Positions 51,109-59,602 are shown, numbered from the stretch's first letter. The stretch is DNA of 64,000 bases from an uncultured Lachnospiraceae bacterium (GCA_910585635.1 CAJUFE010000015.1:19296-83295); one strand, 5' to 3'. Translations and numbers: made by a program. Notes: generated by a model not told the origin, from the sequence alone.

Positions 51109-51326
51109 GCAAATATGCCCCCTTATGGGGATACGTCCAAAAGAATGGGAGCGACCGTTTTAAGCTGACCTTTGAGGAGATCCAGGCGGTAGCAGGGATC
51201 CCGATCGACCATTCGTTCTTGAAGTACAAAAAGGAGCTGACCGCCTATGGCTATCAGGTGGGGAAGATCTCCATGAAGGAGCAGACAGTCATCTTTGAGA
51301 AGATCGGGCAGGATGTGGTATCCTGA
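51105..51326 (+). CDS. Small conserved-looking protein coupled to the acetyltransferase
   Basis: 73 residues: YAPLWGYVQKNGSDRFKLTF, then EEIQAVAGIPIDHSFLKYKK, then YGYQVGKISMKEQTVIFEKI. It has the look of a small alpha/beta domain seen in many clostridia (DUF7662-like in my recollection), function unknown. It starts at ATGA over the acetyltransferase stop. Confidence 0.65.
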   Translation: MSKYAPLWGYVQKNGSDRFKLTFEEIQAVAGIPIDHSFLKYKKELTAYGYQVGKISMKEQTVIFEKIGQDVVS

Positions 51327-51335
51327 CCCGATCGG

Positions 51336-51379
51336 TCATAGCCACATTTCGTGTATGAGCGGTATTTTGCGGCAGCCCT
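51336..51379 (+). repeat. GGGCTG-type hairpin repeat, right half only
   Basis: GTGTATGAGCGGTATTTTGC and GGCAGCCCT match the right side of the copy at 46438, but the left arm is missing. It lies between convergent genes. Confidence 0.55.
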
Positions 51380-51412
51380 ATCTTGTGAGGTCCGGCTCCT
51401 GTGTCCATCCGT

Positions 51413-52129
51413 TCATCCGGGTCCCGCAGAATGGGACCGGCATGCCGCCACAAATGCCGTGAACAGCTCCCTCTGTAACGGCGTGTGCCGGGTCATATGC
51501 TCCGGATGCCATTGAACGGCCAGGCAGAAGGGGTAGCCGTCCAGCTCCAATGCCTCGGGGAACCCTTCCGGGCTGCTGGCGGCGATCCACAAGCCCTCCC
51601 CGATATCATCCGGGGCCTGATGGTGCAGGCTGTTCACCGTGACAGTATCCGTACCTAAGAGCTTCCCCACCAGACTGTCTGAGTCCACCTCGATCGGATG
51701 GGTGGCGAAGGATAGGTGGAAGGGGTCCATATGGGCATACTCCTGGCGGGGCTTTAGGTCCTGGATCAGGGTCCCGCCGAAGGCCACATTTAAAAGCTGC
51801 ATCCCGCGGCCGATGCAGAACAGGGGCTTTCCTTCCGAGAGCACGTCATGGAGAAGGGACAGCTCAAAGGCATCCCGTTTGGGGTCAGCGGCGCCGCAGT
51901 GGGGCTTAGCCAGCTGCTCATACAGCACAGGCTGGATATCCGGCCCGCCAGGAAAGAGAAAGCCGTCGCAGCGGGTCACGGCCGCCTGGAGCATCCTGGG
52001 GGAGGGATCTAAGGGAAGGAGGGAAACTTTAGCCCCGGCCTGCCGCAGGCAGCGGGTGTAGCGATATTGTAGATAGCGGTGGAATGGGTCAGTCCCCAGA
52101 GTGGGGATACCGATCGTGGGGTAGAGCAT
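51413..52129 (-). CDS. Peptidase C26-like glutamine amidotransferase with altered nucleophile site
   Basis: 238 residues, like gamma-glutamyl-GABA hydrolases (PuuD). The fold signatures are GFLFPGGPDIQPVLY, GMQLLNVAFGGTLIQDL, VNSLHHQAPD and AVQWHPEHM with catalytic His and Glu. The nucleophile elbow reads LFCIGRGMQ, where the family has LGICRGMQ: the Cys position 107 is Gly and the Gly position 105 is Cys. The protein may be inactive in the classical reaction or use a shifted Cys. AAAGGAGG precedes ATG 52129. Confidence 0.8.
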   Translation of the reverse strand: MLYPTIGIPTLGTDPFHRYLQYRYTRCLRQAGAKVSLLPLDPSPRMLQAAVTRCDGFLFPGGPDIQPVLYEQLAKPHCGAADPKRDAFELSLLHDVLSEGKPLFCIGRGMQLLNVAFGGTLIQDLKPRQEYAHMDPFHLSFATHPIEVDSDSLVGKLLGTDTVTVNSLHHQAPDDIGEGLWIAASSPEGFPEALELDGYPFCLAVQWHPEHMTRHTPLQRELFTAFVAACRSHSAGPG

Positions 52130-52304
52130 GGTGGGCGCGGCCTCCTTTCTGCTGTTTCCTGTGAACGTATGCCCGCACATCTGCGGAAGATACATACCCC
52201 TCTTCTTGTCCAGAACGTCTTCCCTTGTTCAACGCATACATGAGACGGAACATGACTCCGTATCCTTTCTTTTTCTGATCCTATCACATCTATGTGTCTG
52301 TCTG

Positions 52305-53495
52305 TTATCTGATCGATCCCCCTGGCTTCCTCTTCACGGTCAAGATCCCTAAGATCAGCAGCAGAGGGAACAGGATCGCGGCTAAGATCCCCGCCTTCAG
52401 GTCGTCGGAGGCGGCGCTGGAGATGAGACCTACCAGGGTGGGACCGCCGGAGCAGCCTAAGTCCCCGGCCAGGGCCAGCAGGGCGAACATGGCAGTCCCG
52501 CCATTCCGTAACAGTGCAGAAGCCTTGCTGAAGGTCCCTGGCCACATGATGCCCACCGACAGCCCGCAGACAGCGCAGCCGATCAGGGAGAGCACCGGCC
52601 AGGGGGCCAGGGAGATGCACAGATAGGACAGGACGCAGAGCAGGCCGCTGCCCAGCATGAACCGGTCTAAGTCGATCCGGTCGCCATATCTTCCATAAAA
52701 GGCTCTGGAGCTCCCCATAAGGACGGCAAATGCCATGGGACCGGCCAGATCCCCGATGGCCTTGCTCACGCCCAACCCTTTCTCGGCAAAGGTGGAGGCC
52801 CACTGGCTGACGGCCTGCTCGCTGGCGCCTGCGCATGTCATCATCAGCAGCAGGATCCAGAACGCCTTTTCCCTAAAAAGGCTGGCCATGGTCATCCCCG
52901 ACGCACCATCCTCCGTTACCGATGCGATCGGCGCTCGCCAGAACAGCAGCGCATTGGACAGAGGGATCGCCACCCAGAGGATGGTGAGGAGCTTCCAGCT
53001 GCCGATCCCACAGAGTTTAAAAAATATGGTGGAGAGGAGCACCACCCCCACATGCCCCCAGCAGTAGAAGGAGTGGAGAAGGCTCATGGCCTTCTCTTTA
53101 TTTTCGGTAGGGCAGCTCTCCATGATCGGACTGATCAGCACCTCGATCAGCCCGCCGCCGACGGCGTACAAAGCGACCGCGGTGAGGAGCCCGGCAAAGG
53201 CGCTGGGCAGGAGATCCGGCAGGATGGCCAGCCCGGCAAGCCCGGTGGCGCAGCATAGATGGGCGGCCACGACCGAAGCCCGGTAACCGATCTTGTCCAC
53301 AAAGCCTGCAGACAGCAGGTCCACCAGCAGCTGGATCAGGAAGTTGATCGTGATCAGCATGGTGATCTGGCGGAGAGGGATCTGGTAGGTGTCCCCGAAG
53401 GTGATAAAGAGCAGGGGGACAAAGTTATTGACGATGGCTTGTACGATATAGCCGATGAAGCAGGCGTAGATGGTCTTCTGATAGCGGGCGTTCAT
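52305..53495 (-). CDS. Major facilitator superfamily transporter
   Basis: 396 residues with about 12 membrane helices. The loop SAGFVDKIGYRASVVAAHL fits the MFS motif A position, and a second-half loop reads FYGRYGDRIDLDRFM. It resembles the FucP/YfiS-like group of small-molecule permeases; the substrate is unknown. ATG 53495 follows AGAGGA; the open frame reaching 53645 has no site. The hydrolase gene at 51413 follows after 175 bases on the same strand and may be co-transcribed. Confidence 0.85.
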   Translation of the reverse strand: MNARYQKTIYACFIGYIVQAIVNNFVPLLFITFGDTYQIPLRQITMLITINFLIQLLVDLLSAGFVDKIGYRASVVAAHLCCATGLAGLAILPDLLPSAFAGLLTAVALYAVGGGLIEVLISPIMESCPTENKEKAMSLLHSFYCWGHVGVVLLSTIFFKLCGIGSWKLLTILWVAIPLSNALLFWRAPIASVTEDGASGMTMASLFREKAFWILLLMMTCAGASEQAVSQWASTFAEKGLGVSKAIGDLAGPMAFAVLMGSSRAFYGRYGDRIDLDRFMLGSGLLCVLSYLCISLAPWPVLSLIGCAVCGLSVGIMWPGTFSKASALLRNGGTAMFALLALAGDLGCSGGPTLVGLISSAASDDLKAGILAAILFPLLLILGILTVKRKPGGSIR

Positions 53496-53527
53496 GGGTA
53501 AGGGTCCTCTTTCTTTCATTTCATTAA

Positions 53528-53552
53528 ATATGGGCATATAATATGGGCATAT
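53528..53552. promoter_or_regulatory. 12-bp direct repeats upstream of the MFS gene
   Basis: ATATGGGCATAT occurs at 53528-53539 and again at 53541-53552. They sit 33 bases before the MFS start codon and look like tandem operator sites. Confidence 0.4.
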
Positions 53553-53736
53553 CGTGCTGGCGGCACATCTCGATGGATGAGCCTGCCAGACATTATAGCT
53601 CTTGGGGACGGCTTTGTAAATAGGGGACTTTTCACTTCTTTTCACAGCTGATCGACTTCCCTTTCTCTGCCATATGTGGTATGATCATAAACGGTCGTTA
53701 TAAGGCCTGACGGAAACATAAGGAGGTAGGGACAGG

Positions 53737-54918
53737 ATGAAAAGGAAGATATATCGGTCGCTCTTGATCGGGACCGTGGCGTTGTCCTTGTGCTGTTGTA
53801 AGGGGAAGAGCCCGGATGGGGCTGGACAAGCGGTGACAGGGGATGCGGCAGGACAAGCAGAGAAAGCAGATGCGGCGGCGACAACGGATACGGCCACAGA
53901 GGGGATCGTGATCATACAGGGGAACGGAGAGAACGGCGAAAAAGGAGCGGCAGCAAAAGGCGGGGGATCGAAAGCCGGAGAGGACCCGGGAGAGGCAAGT
54001 ACACCTGGTGGGACGGCAGAGGGCCAGATGGGGGACCGCCAGGCTCCCAAGGATGGAGAAGGGACCTTCTCCTTCGCGGACCTAAAGGTCCAGGAGTTCA
54101 TCTTTGCCAGCGGGGCAGGCGGCTGGGGGACCTGGATGATGGTGAAGGCGGATGGGAGCTTTTCCGGCACCTATTCGGACAGTGAGATGGGCTTGACCGG
54201 GGAAGGGTATCCGAAGGGGACCATGCTCTGGAGTGATTTCAGCGGGCGGTTCACCCAGCCGGTGAAGGTGGATGCCCATACCTATTCCATGGAGATCGCG
54301 GATCTGTCGTACGCGGACGTGGTGGGCACGGAGGAGATCAAGGACGGGATCCTGTATTCCTATACCGATGTCTACGGCCTGGACGGGACAGAGGAGATCC
54401 TGGTCCATCTGCCCGGCACGCCCCTAGGAGCATTATCGGAAGAGGTCAGGAGCTGGATCGGCTACCATGATCTTTCGGCTACTACGGATACGGAGCTTTC
54501 CTTTTATGTGCTGGAGAACGCGGCCCAGGGCTATGGCTTTAAGGGGTACGATCTGATCGCCCAGCTCTGGGATGACCTTGCCAGGACAGAGGAGCAGGCG
54601 GCTCTGCTGGAGGCCTCGCTCCAGAACGATCCCTTCTTGACCCAGGGGGATATGAACCAAAAGACAAATGAGCTGTATATCCTGTGGGATTCGGTATTGA
54701 ACACCACCTGGCAGGGGCTAAAAAGGCTGCTGGACGAGGATGCCATGGCAGCGCTCACTGTGGAGGAGCGGGCGTGGATCAAGGAAAAGGAGAGAGCGGT
54801 GGAGGAGGCAGGCGCCGGGTCCGAGGGCGGCAGCATACAGCCCATGCTCATGAACGACACAGCTGCCGAGATGACCAAGGCCAGGGTGTATGAGCTGATG
54901 GAGCTGCTGGATGAGTGA
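53737..54918 (+). CDS. Lipoprotein with C-terminal LprI/DUF1311-like domain
   Basis: 393 residues. The signal peptide ends around CCCKGK, with candidate lipobox Cys near residue 19. Residues about 25-110 are Gly/Ala/Asp-rich low complexity. A beta-rich middle part follows. The C-terminal 120 residues (TQGDMNQKTNELYILWDSVL, WQGLKRLLDEDAMAALTVEE, RAWIKEKERAVEEA) fit LprI (DUF1311). Such domains bind lysozyme in one studied case; here the role is open. An AGGAGGTAGGGAC site precedes the ATG, and an extended -10 (TGGTATGAT) lies near 53675. Confidence 0.7.
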   Translation: MKRKIYRSLLIGTVALSLCCCKGKSPDGAGQAVTGDAAGQAEKADAAATTDTATEGIVIIQGNGENGEKGAAAKGGGSKAGEDPGEASTPGGTAEGQMGDRQAPKDGEGTFSFADLKVQEFIFASGAGGWGTWMMVKADGSFSGTYSDSEMGLTGEGYPKGTMLWSDFSGRFTQPVKVDAHTYSMEIADLSYADVVGTEEIKDGILYSYTDVYGLDGTEEILVHLPGTPLGALSEEVRSWIGYHDLSATTDTELSFYVLENAAQGYGFKGYDLIAQLWDDLARTEEQAALLEASLQNDPFLTQGDMNQKTNELYILWDSVLNTTWQGLKRLLDEDAMAALTVEERAWIKEKERAVEEAGAGSEGGSIQPMLMNDTAAEMTKARVYELMELLDE

Positions 54919-54959
54919 CGGACAGACAGGGACAGGATAAGGGCAGGAGGCAGACTGAG

Positions 54960-55871
54960 ATGGATACAGGGTCAAGAGCAGGCATAGGGGCCGAGGCCGG
55001 GGTACATACAGACATAGAGACCGGTATCGGGCCAGGAGCAGGCATGAGGACCGAGGCAGGAGCAGGCATGAGGACCGAGACAGGAGCAGGCATGAGGACC
55101 GATGTGGGAACGGGCATGGGGGCAGGCACAGGCGTTGCTGTGCCGACAGATAGCAGGCCAGACAGGAGAGAGGGGGTCCGCCGGAAAGCGCTGAAGGCGG
55201 CCTTTCCCCATACGATCCCCATATTTGCGGGCTTCTGGTTCTTAGGGATGACCTATGGCATCTACATGAACGTATCCGGGTTTTCCTTTGTCTACCCGTT
55301 GGTCATGAGCCTGCTGATCTTCGGCGGCTCCCTGGAATTTTTAGCGGTCTCTATGCTCCTTAGCCGGTTCGCCCCCATGCAGACCTTGATCGTGGCGCTG
55401 ATGATCCAGGCCAGGCATCTCTTTTACGGGATCGCCATGCTGGACCGGTTCAAAGGCATGGGCTGGAAAAAGCCCTACCTGATCTTCGGGATGTGCGACG
55501 AGAGCTTCTCGATCAACTACAGCGCGAAGATCCCGGAAGATGTGGATAAGGGCTGGTTCATGTTCTTCGTGACCCTGCTGGACCAGCTGTACTGGGTCAC
55601 CGGCGCTACGCTGGGCGGGATCTTGGGATCCCTGATCACATTTGATACGAAAGGACTGGACTTTGTCATGACGGCGATGTTCGTGGTGATCTTTTTGGAG
55701 CAGTGGCTGAAGGAGAAAAAGCACTACACGGCCTATATCGGGCTGGGGGCCTCGGCTCTGTGCCTGTGCCTGTTCGGCCCGGACCGGTTCATGATCCCCG
55801 CTATGGTCTGCATCCTGGCAGGCCTCACCCTCTTTAGAAGGCAGATCGAGAGAGCAGGTGGTCTGGTATGA
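54960..55871 (+). CDS. azlC: AzlC-type branched-chain amino acid exporter, large subunit
   Basis: 303 residues. From about residue 70 on it is AzlC: HTIPIFAGFWFLGMTYGIYM, GGSLEFLAVSMLLSRFAP, QARHLFYGIAMLDRF and MCDESFSINYS, with several membrane helices. The N-terminal 65 residues are an extra hydrophilic stretch with 8-residue repeats (GAGMRTEA type). ATG 54960 has AGGAGG nine bases ahead. A GTG at 54915 overlapping the previous stop is possible and would lengthen this tail. With AzlD it exports branched-chain amino acids or analogues. Confidence 0.88.
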   Translation: MDTGSRAGIGAEAGVHTDIETGIGPGAGMRTEAGAGMRTETGAGMRTDVGTGMGAGTGVAVPTDSRPDRREGVRRKALKAAFPHTIPIFAGFWFLGMTYGIYMNVSGFSFVYPLVMSLLIFGGSLEFLAVSMLLSRFAPMQTLIVALMIQARHLFYGIAMLDRFKGMGWKKPYLIFGMCDESFSINYSAKIPEDVDKGWFMFFVTLLDQLYWVTGATLGGILGSLITFDTKGLDFVMTAMFVVIFLEQWLKEKKHYTAYIGLGASALCLCLFGPDRFMIPAMVCILAGLTLFRRQIERAGGLV

Positions 55872-56194
55872 CATTCGGACAACGTGTGATCACCATCGCC
55901 CTGTGCGTCCTGGGCACCATGGCTACCCGCTTCCTTCCTTTCCTCCTCTTTTCCTCCAAAAAGCCCACGCCGCCCTATATCCGATACCTTGGGAAAGCGC
56001 TGCCCTCCGCGATCTTCGGGATGCTGGTGGTCTATTGTCTGAAAAATGTGGACCTGTTCAGCGCCAGCCATGGCCTGCCGGAGCTGATCGCGGTCATCGT
56101 GGTGGTGGCCCTGCATCTCTGGAAGCGGCAGATGCTCCTCTCCATCGCCGGGGGGACGATCTGCTATATGGTGCTGGTGCAGATGGTGTTTTAA
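55868..56194 (+). CDS. azlD: AzlD-type amino acid exporter, small subunit
   Basis: 108 residues, about four membrane helices. GTMATRFLPFLLFSSKKPTP and YIRYLGKALPSAIFGMLVVY are typical of AzlD. ATGA overlap with azlC supports joint translation and a two-subunit exporter. Confidence 0.9.
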   Translation: MTFGQRVITIALCVLGTMATRFLPFLLFSSKKPTPPYIRYLGKALPSAIFGMLVVYCLKNVDLFSASHGLPELIAVIVVVALHLWKRQMLLSIAGGTICYMVLVQMVF

Positions 56195-56252
56195 GACATA
56201 GCAGGCGGGGCTCCTATAAAGTCCGCTGTATCTTATCCAGGAGGTGTTGCAC

Positions 56253-56681
56253 ATGTTGTCGATGTATCCAGCTTGTTTTTTTCACGAAGAGGATGGATAT
56301 TCTGTTGTATTTCCCGACTTAAACTGGTTAGCTACACAAGGCGATACCTTTGAAGAAGCGATGGAAATGGCTGTTGAATGTTTGGCCGGTTATCTCCATA
56401 CCAGCCAGATCGACGGGGATACGGTCCCACCCCCTTCCAAACTGTCCGATATCGATCCGTATGCTATCGCAAAGGAATTGGATCCGGAGGCCCCTATGTG
56501 CGGAGCCATCGTCAATATGGTATCCGTAGATGTGGCGGCTTACGCAAAACAGCATTTTGAAAAGTCTGTGCGGAAGACGCTCACCATCCCAGCGTGGCTG
56601 AACAACGCGGCATTGGAGATGGGCCTCAATTTCTCCCAGATTTTGCAGGAAGCCCTGCTGGCAAAGGTTCAGGCGCGTTGA
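56253..56681 (+). CDS. HicB-family antitoxin-like protein, without HicA
   Basis: 142 residues. The N-terminal HicB fold has YPACFFHEEDGYSVVFPDLN and GDTFEEAMEMAVECLAGYL. The C-terminal part (RKTLTIPAWLNNAALEMGLN, then FSQILQEALLAKV) is a ribbon-helix-helix DNA-binding segment. No HicA toxin is seen in the 58 bases before or 141 bases after. Composition is slightly less GC-rich than in neighbours. AGGAGG lies eight bases before ATG 56253. Confidence 0.85.
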   Translation: MLSMYPACFFHEEDGYSVVFPDLNWLATQGDTFEEAMEMAVECLAGYLHTSQIDGDTVPPPSKLSDIDPYAIAKELDPEAPMCGAIVNMVSVDVAAYAKQHFEKSVRKTLTIPAWLNNAALEMGLNFSQILQEALLAKVQAR

Positions 56682-56687
56682 TCCATA

Positions 56688-56716
56688 TTGCATATCTCCC
56701 CCCAAGGTGGTATAGT
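56688..56716 (+). promoter_or_regulatory. Promoter of the cyclase-family gene
   Basis: TTGCAT (56688-56693), 17-base spacer, TATAGT (56711-56716). Confidence 0.6.
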
Positions 56717-56752
56717 TAAGGCACACAAGGACACAGTAAATGCAGCCCGCAG

Positions 56753-56781
56753 GTGACCGTCCAGGGTATCTGAACGGTCAC
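56753..56781 (-). repeat. GTGACCG hairpin repeat, second copy
   Basis: GTGACCGTCCAG (56753-56764) pairs with CTGAACGGTCAC (56770-56781); it is the reverse complement of the element at 12357-12385 with one loop difference. Outer CAGCCC and GGGCTG arms extend it. It lies in the 5' leader of the cyclase gene. Confidence 0.65.
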
Positions 56782-56822
56782 GCCCGCAGGGCTGTCAGCA
56801 AGAGCAAAGGGGGAAGATACCG

Positions 56823-57575
56823 ATGTACAAACTATGGGAAGCATTAAAGGAAGCAAAGAAATACCGCTGGGTGGAGCTGTCGCATCCTTTGGACAATGAC
56901 AGCCCTTACTGGGCCGGGATCCCGGAGGGGTCCGTGGAGCTGGGGACCACCTGCTTTGACTGGGGGAATGAGATGCTGGACTGCCTGATCCAGACCTTCA
57001 AGTTCCCGGGGCAGTTCGGCACACACATCGATTTCCCGGGACATTTCATCAAGGACCGGGAGCTGTCGGAAAAGTACGGGGTTAAAGATCTGATCTTTCC
57101 GCTGTGTGTGATCGATGTGTCGGAGAAGGTGAAGGAAGATCCTACCTATGTGGTCACGGTGGAGGATATCCAGCGCTATGAGGAGCAGTATGGGAAGATC
57201 CCGGAGGGGGCCTTCGTGGCGCTGCGCACAGACTGGTCCAAGCGGTGGCCGGATATGGACGCGCTGTCCGGTCTGGATGCCGATGGCGGAGAGAATTTCC
57301 CGGGATGGTCCATGGCAGCGCTTAAATTCATCTATGAAGAGCGTGGCGCCGCGGCTAATGGACATGAGGCTCTGGATACGGATGCCTCGGTGGAGGCGGC
57401 GGCAGCCGGTGACTTAGCCTGTGAGCGGTATGTGCTGGATAAGGGCAAGCTCCAGGTGGAGGTCCTGACCAACTTAGATCAGGTGGCCCCCGCCGGAGCG
57501 GTGATCATCGTCTCCTATCCCCGGATCGAGGGAGCTACAGGTCTCCCCGCCAGAGTGTGGGCGATCACCGAGTGA
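56823..57575 (+). CDS. Cyclase-family (kynurenine formamidase-like) hydrolase
   Basis: 250 residues. The metal site is GQFGTHIDFPGHF, matching the HxGTHxDxPxHF motif, and ELSHPLDNDSPYW is near the N terminus. DKGKLQVEVLTNLDQVAPAG is in the C-terminal half. Family members hydrolyse formamides, isatins or related amides. The monooxygenase-like gene follows 23 bases on, so both may degrade one aromatic or cyclic compound. AAAGGGGGAAG precedes the ATG. Confidence 0.85.
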   Translation: MYKLWEALKEAKKYRWVELSHPLDNDSPYWAGIPEGSVELGTTCFDWGNEMLDCLIQTFKFPGQFGTHIDFPGHFIKDRELSEKYGVKDLIFPLCVIDVSEKVKEDPTYVVTVEDIQRYEEQYGKIPEGAFVALRTDWSKRWPDMDALSGLDADGGENFPGWSMAALKFIYEERGAAANGHEALDTDASVEAAAAGDLACERYVLDKGKLQVEVLTNLDQVAPAGAVIIVSYPRIEGATGLPARVWAITE

Positions 57576-57598
57576 TCCCGCGAAGAACGGAGGGAACG

Positions 57599-57943
57599 AT
57601 GAGCGTTACGGTCAATATCTATTATACAGGTAAGGACGGGGCAGCCAAGAGGTTCGCTCAGGAGATGGAGAGCAGCGGGACCGCGGCCGCGATCCGCAAG
57701 GAGGAAGGGAACCTGCGGTATGACTATTTCTTTCCCATGGCCGATCCGGAGACGGTGCTGCTGATCGACAGCTGGGAGGACCAGCAGGCGATCGACCGCC
57801 ATCATGCCACACCGATGATGGGGAAGATCGCGGAGCTGCGGGAAAAATATGACCTGCACATGAAGGTGGAGCGGTATCTGTCCGACGAGGCGGGGATACC
57901 TAAGACCGATGCCCGTTTTATCCGGACGGGCGGGGATAGTTGA
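57599..57943 (+). CDS. Antibiotic biosynthesis monooxygenase-like (ABM) protein
   Basis: 114 residues with the dimeric ferredoxin-like ABM fold: VTVNIYYTGKDGAAKRFAQE, NLRYDYFFPMADPETVLLID and SWEDQQAIDRHHATPMM. YgiN-like proteins oxidise quinols or other small ring compounds without cofactors; here the substrate is open. ATG 57599 follows GGAGGGA. It likely forms an operon with the cyclase gene. Confidence 0.8.
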   Translation: MSVTVNIYYTGKDGAAKRFAQEMESSGTAAAIRKEEGNLRYDYFFPMADPETVLLIDSWEDQQAIDRHHATPMMGKIAELREKYDLHMKVERYLSDEAGIPKTDARFIRTGGDS

Positions 57944-58056
57944 GCGCAGAAAGGCCTGCGCCAAAGTGTCCGGGATCTGGAAGATGAGGATCTGGGAAGA
58001 TCCGAAGGATCGGTATCGAAAACATGAGTATCTAAAGAAATACCCAGAAAATAGAA

Positions 58057-58153
58057 GGGCTGTTGGAAAATAGCCGTTATATATACGATATGGGGTTTAG
58101 ACCATATGGATCGCATCCCCGCATCGTGTATCAGCGGCATTTTTCGACAGCCC
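58057..58153 (+). repeat. GGGCTG-type hairpin repeat
   Basis: GGGCTGTTG (58057-58065) pairs with CGACAGCCC (58145-58153), with further pairing inside. GTGTATCAGCGGCATTTTTC near the 3' end aligns with the other family members. It lies between convergent genes. Confidence 0.65.
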
Positions 58154-58231
58154 TGTCATTTTGTGGAGGCCCCGTCGCAGCGGGAGGCATATATGGACGG
58201 CCGGGAGCCGGGGCTTAAAAGGCAGCGCGGC

Positions 58232-58960
58232 TCAGGCCCGCCGCACCGCATTGTCCTGGAACTGGAAATGGTCCGGGCGGTGCCGGGACTGGGTAAATTC
58301 GAACATGATCCCGTCGCTGTTATAGGTGTAGCTGCTGACCACGGCCATACAGTTATATTCCTCCGCGTTCAGATCCAGGTACTTTTCATCGATCTCCGTG
58401 ATCTTCTCCACGGTCATGATCCGGCGGCTGTTGACGATGGTCATGTGGAGCTCCTGCTCCAGATAGCGGTAGATAGAGGTCTCGGCGATCTCCTTTGTCA
58501 GGCCGGGGACACAGTCCTTTAAAAAGTAGTTATGGTTGATGATCAGCGGGGTGTCGTCCAGGTAGTGGAGACGCTGGATATAGTAGACCCACGACCCCGC
58601 AGGGAAGCTGGTCTTCTGGGCCAGGCGCTCATCGGCGATCAGCTCAGCGAAGAGCAGGACCTTGGTGGAAGGGACCCGGCCGTTGCGGACAGCGGATTCC
58701 CGAAAGGTCTCGATCTCGCCCATGGTGAAGGCCGCCTGCTGGGTGGGGCGGTAGATGTTGCGGACCCCTTTCCCCTGCATGGTCTGCACATACCCGTCCA
58801 TGACCAGACGGCTGATAGCTCGGCGGACCGTGTTCCGGGAGCAGTCGTAGGTCAGGATCAAGGTGTTCTCCGAGGGCAGCAGCTCCTGGTAAGGGAGGTC
58901 GTTGGCCTCGATCTTTCTTTTTAAGTCTTTGTAGATGGTGTCGTATTTACTCTTAGGCAT
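58232..58960 (-). CDS. treR: GntR-family repressor of trehalose genes, TreR
   Basis: 242 residues. The N-terminal winged helix has YKDLKRKIEANDLPYQELLP and SRNTVRRAISRLVMDGYVQ. The C-terminal UTRA domain senses a sugar phosphate (trehalose 6-phosphate in TreR; VYYIQRLHYLDDTPLIINHN is the core). The site GGGAGGAA precedes ATG 58960. Four TTGTTTAAACAA-type operators lie at 59085 and 59603-59682. It is divergent from treP-treC and separated from them by one small gene. Confidence 0.9.
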   Translation of the reverse strand: MPKSKYDTIYKDLKRKIEANDLPYQELLPSENTLILTYDCSRNTVRRAISRLVMDGYVQTMQGKGVRNIYRPTQQAAFTMGEIETFRESAVRNGRVPSTKVLLFAELIADERLAQKTSFPAGSWVYYIQRLHYLDDTPLIINHNYFLKDCVPGLTKEIAETSIYRYLEQELHMTIVNSRRIMTVEKITEIDEKYLDLNAEEYNCMAVVSSYTYNSDGIMFEFTQSRHRPDHFQFQDNAVRRA

Positions 58961-59041
58961 GGGGTTCCTCCCTCTATATCGGTTTCGTCGATCGGATGCC
59001 GCTCCTGCGGGTCTGGCAGGAGGGTCGCGTTCCTTCCTAAT

Positions 59042-59100
59042 AGAGTAGCATGCTGGGCTCCACAAAGTCAAGAGTTGGGCGAAAACTTGTTTGAACAAAT
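59042..59100 (-). promoter_or_regulatory. treR promoter with TreR-like operator
   Basis: On the minus strand TTGACT (59071-59066) and TACTCT (59047-59042), 18-base spacer. ACTTGTTTGAACAAAT (59085-59100) lies just upstream of the -35 box and differs from the treP operators by one base, suggesting autoregulation. Confidence 0.6.
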
Positions 59101-59160
59101 TTTCAAAAAGAGCACTTTTCACAGATCTCTCCCTCAGTGCTAGGGATACTAAGATAGGAC

Positions 59161-59189
59161 TTTACACCTTTTACAGATCGGACTATAAT
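59161..59189 (+). promoter_or_regulatory. Promoter of the small gene at 59220
   Basis: TTTACA (59161-59166), 17-base spacer, consensus TATAAT (59184-59189), 30 bases before the ATG. Confidence 0.75.
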
Positions 59190-59219
59190 AATGATAGTAA
59201 CATACGGTGACAGATCAAT

Positions 59220-59423
59220 ATGTGGAAGGCGGTGAAGGAGATGCCCGAGAAGGAAATGCTACAAAAAAATATTGAAGAGTTTTCCAGATTACAAGGGTAT
59301 ATGTCGTTAGCTGAAAAAGACTCCGATGTATATAAGGCAATGAAGGAAAGATACATCGACTTAAAAGTCATCCTTACAAGTTCGGGTATTAATTTAACAG
59401 AAATCGACCGCATAAAAGAATAA
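59220..59423 (+). CDS. Small helical protein, unknown function
   Basis: 67 residues, highly charged: EKEMLQKNIEEFSRLQGYMS, then LAEKDSDVYKAMKERYIDLK and VILTSSGINLTEIDRIKE. It is predicted mostly helical with no membrane part. It has its own consensus promoter and a strong terminator, which supports it as a real gene. An ATG at 59241 could also be the start. I do not recognise a named family. Confidence 0.65.
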   Translation: MWKAVKEMPEKEMLQKNIEEFSRLQGYMSLAEKDSDVYKAMKERYIDLKVILTSSGINLTEIDRIKE

Positions 59424-59436
59424 ACTATGATCTACT

Positions 59437-59470
59437 GGATCTCGGATCGTTTGTCCGAGATCCCTTTTTT
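59437..59470 (+). terminator. Strong rho-independent terminator
   Basis: GGATCTCGGA (59437-59446) pairs with TCCGAGATCC (59454-59463), then C and six T. Confidence 0.92.
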
Positions 59471-59602
59471 ATGCGCAGGCCCCCAAAACGAATATGACCG
59501 CCTGTCGGCGGCACGCGGCCGTGTGGCGGATAGGGGAGAAGCCGCCCCTACTTGAGCTGTAAAAGAAAGGCTCTCCAGGTTGTGAAAAGAAATCCGAAAA
59601 AC

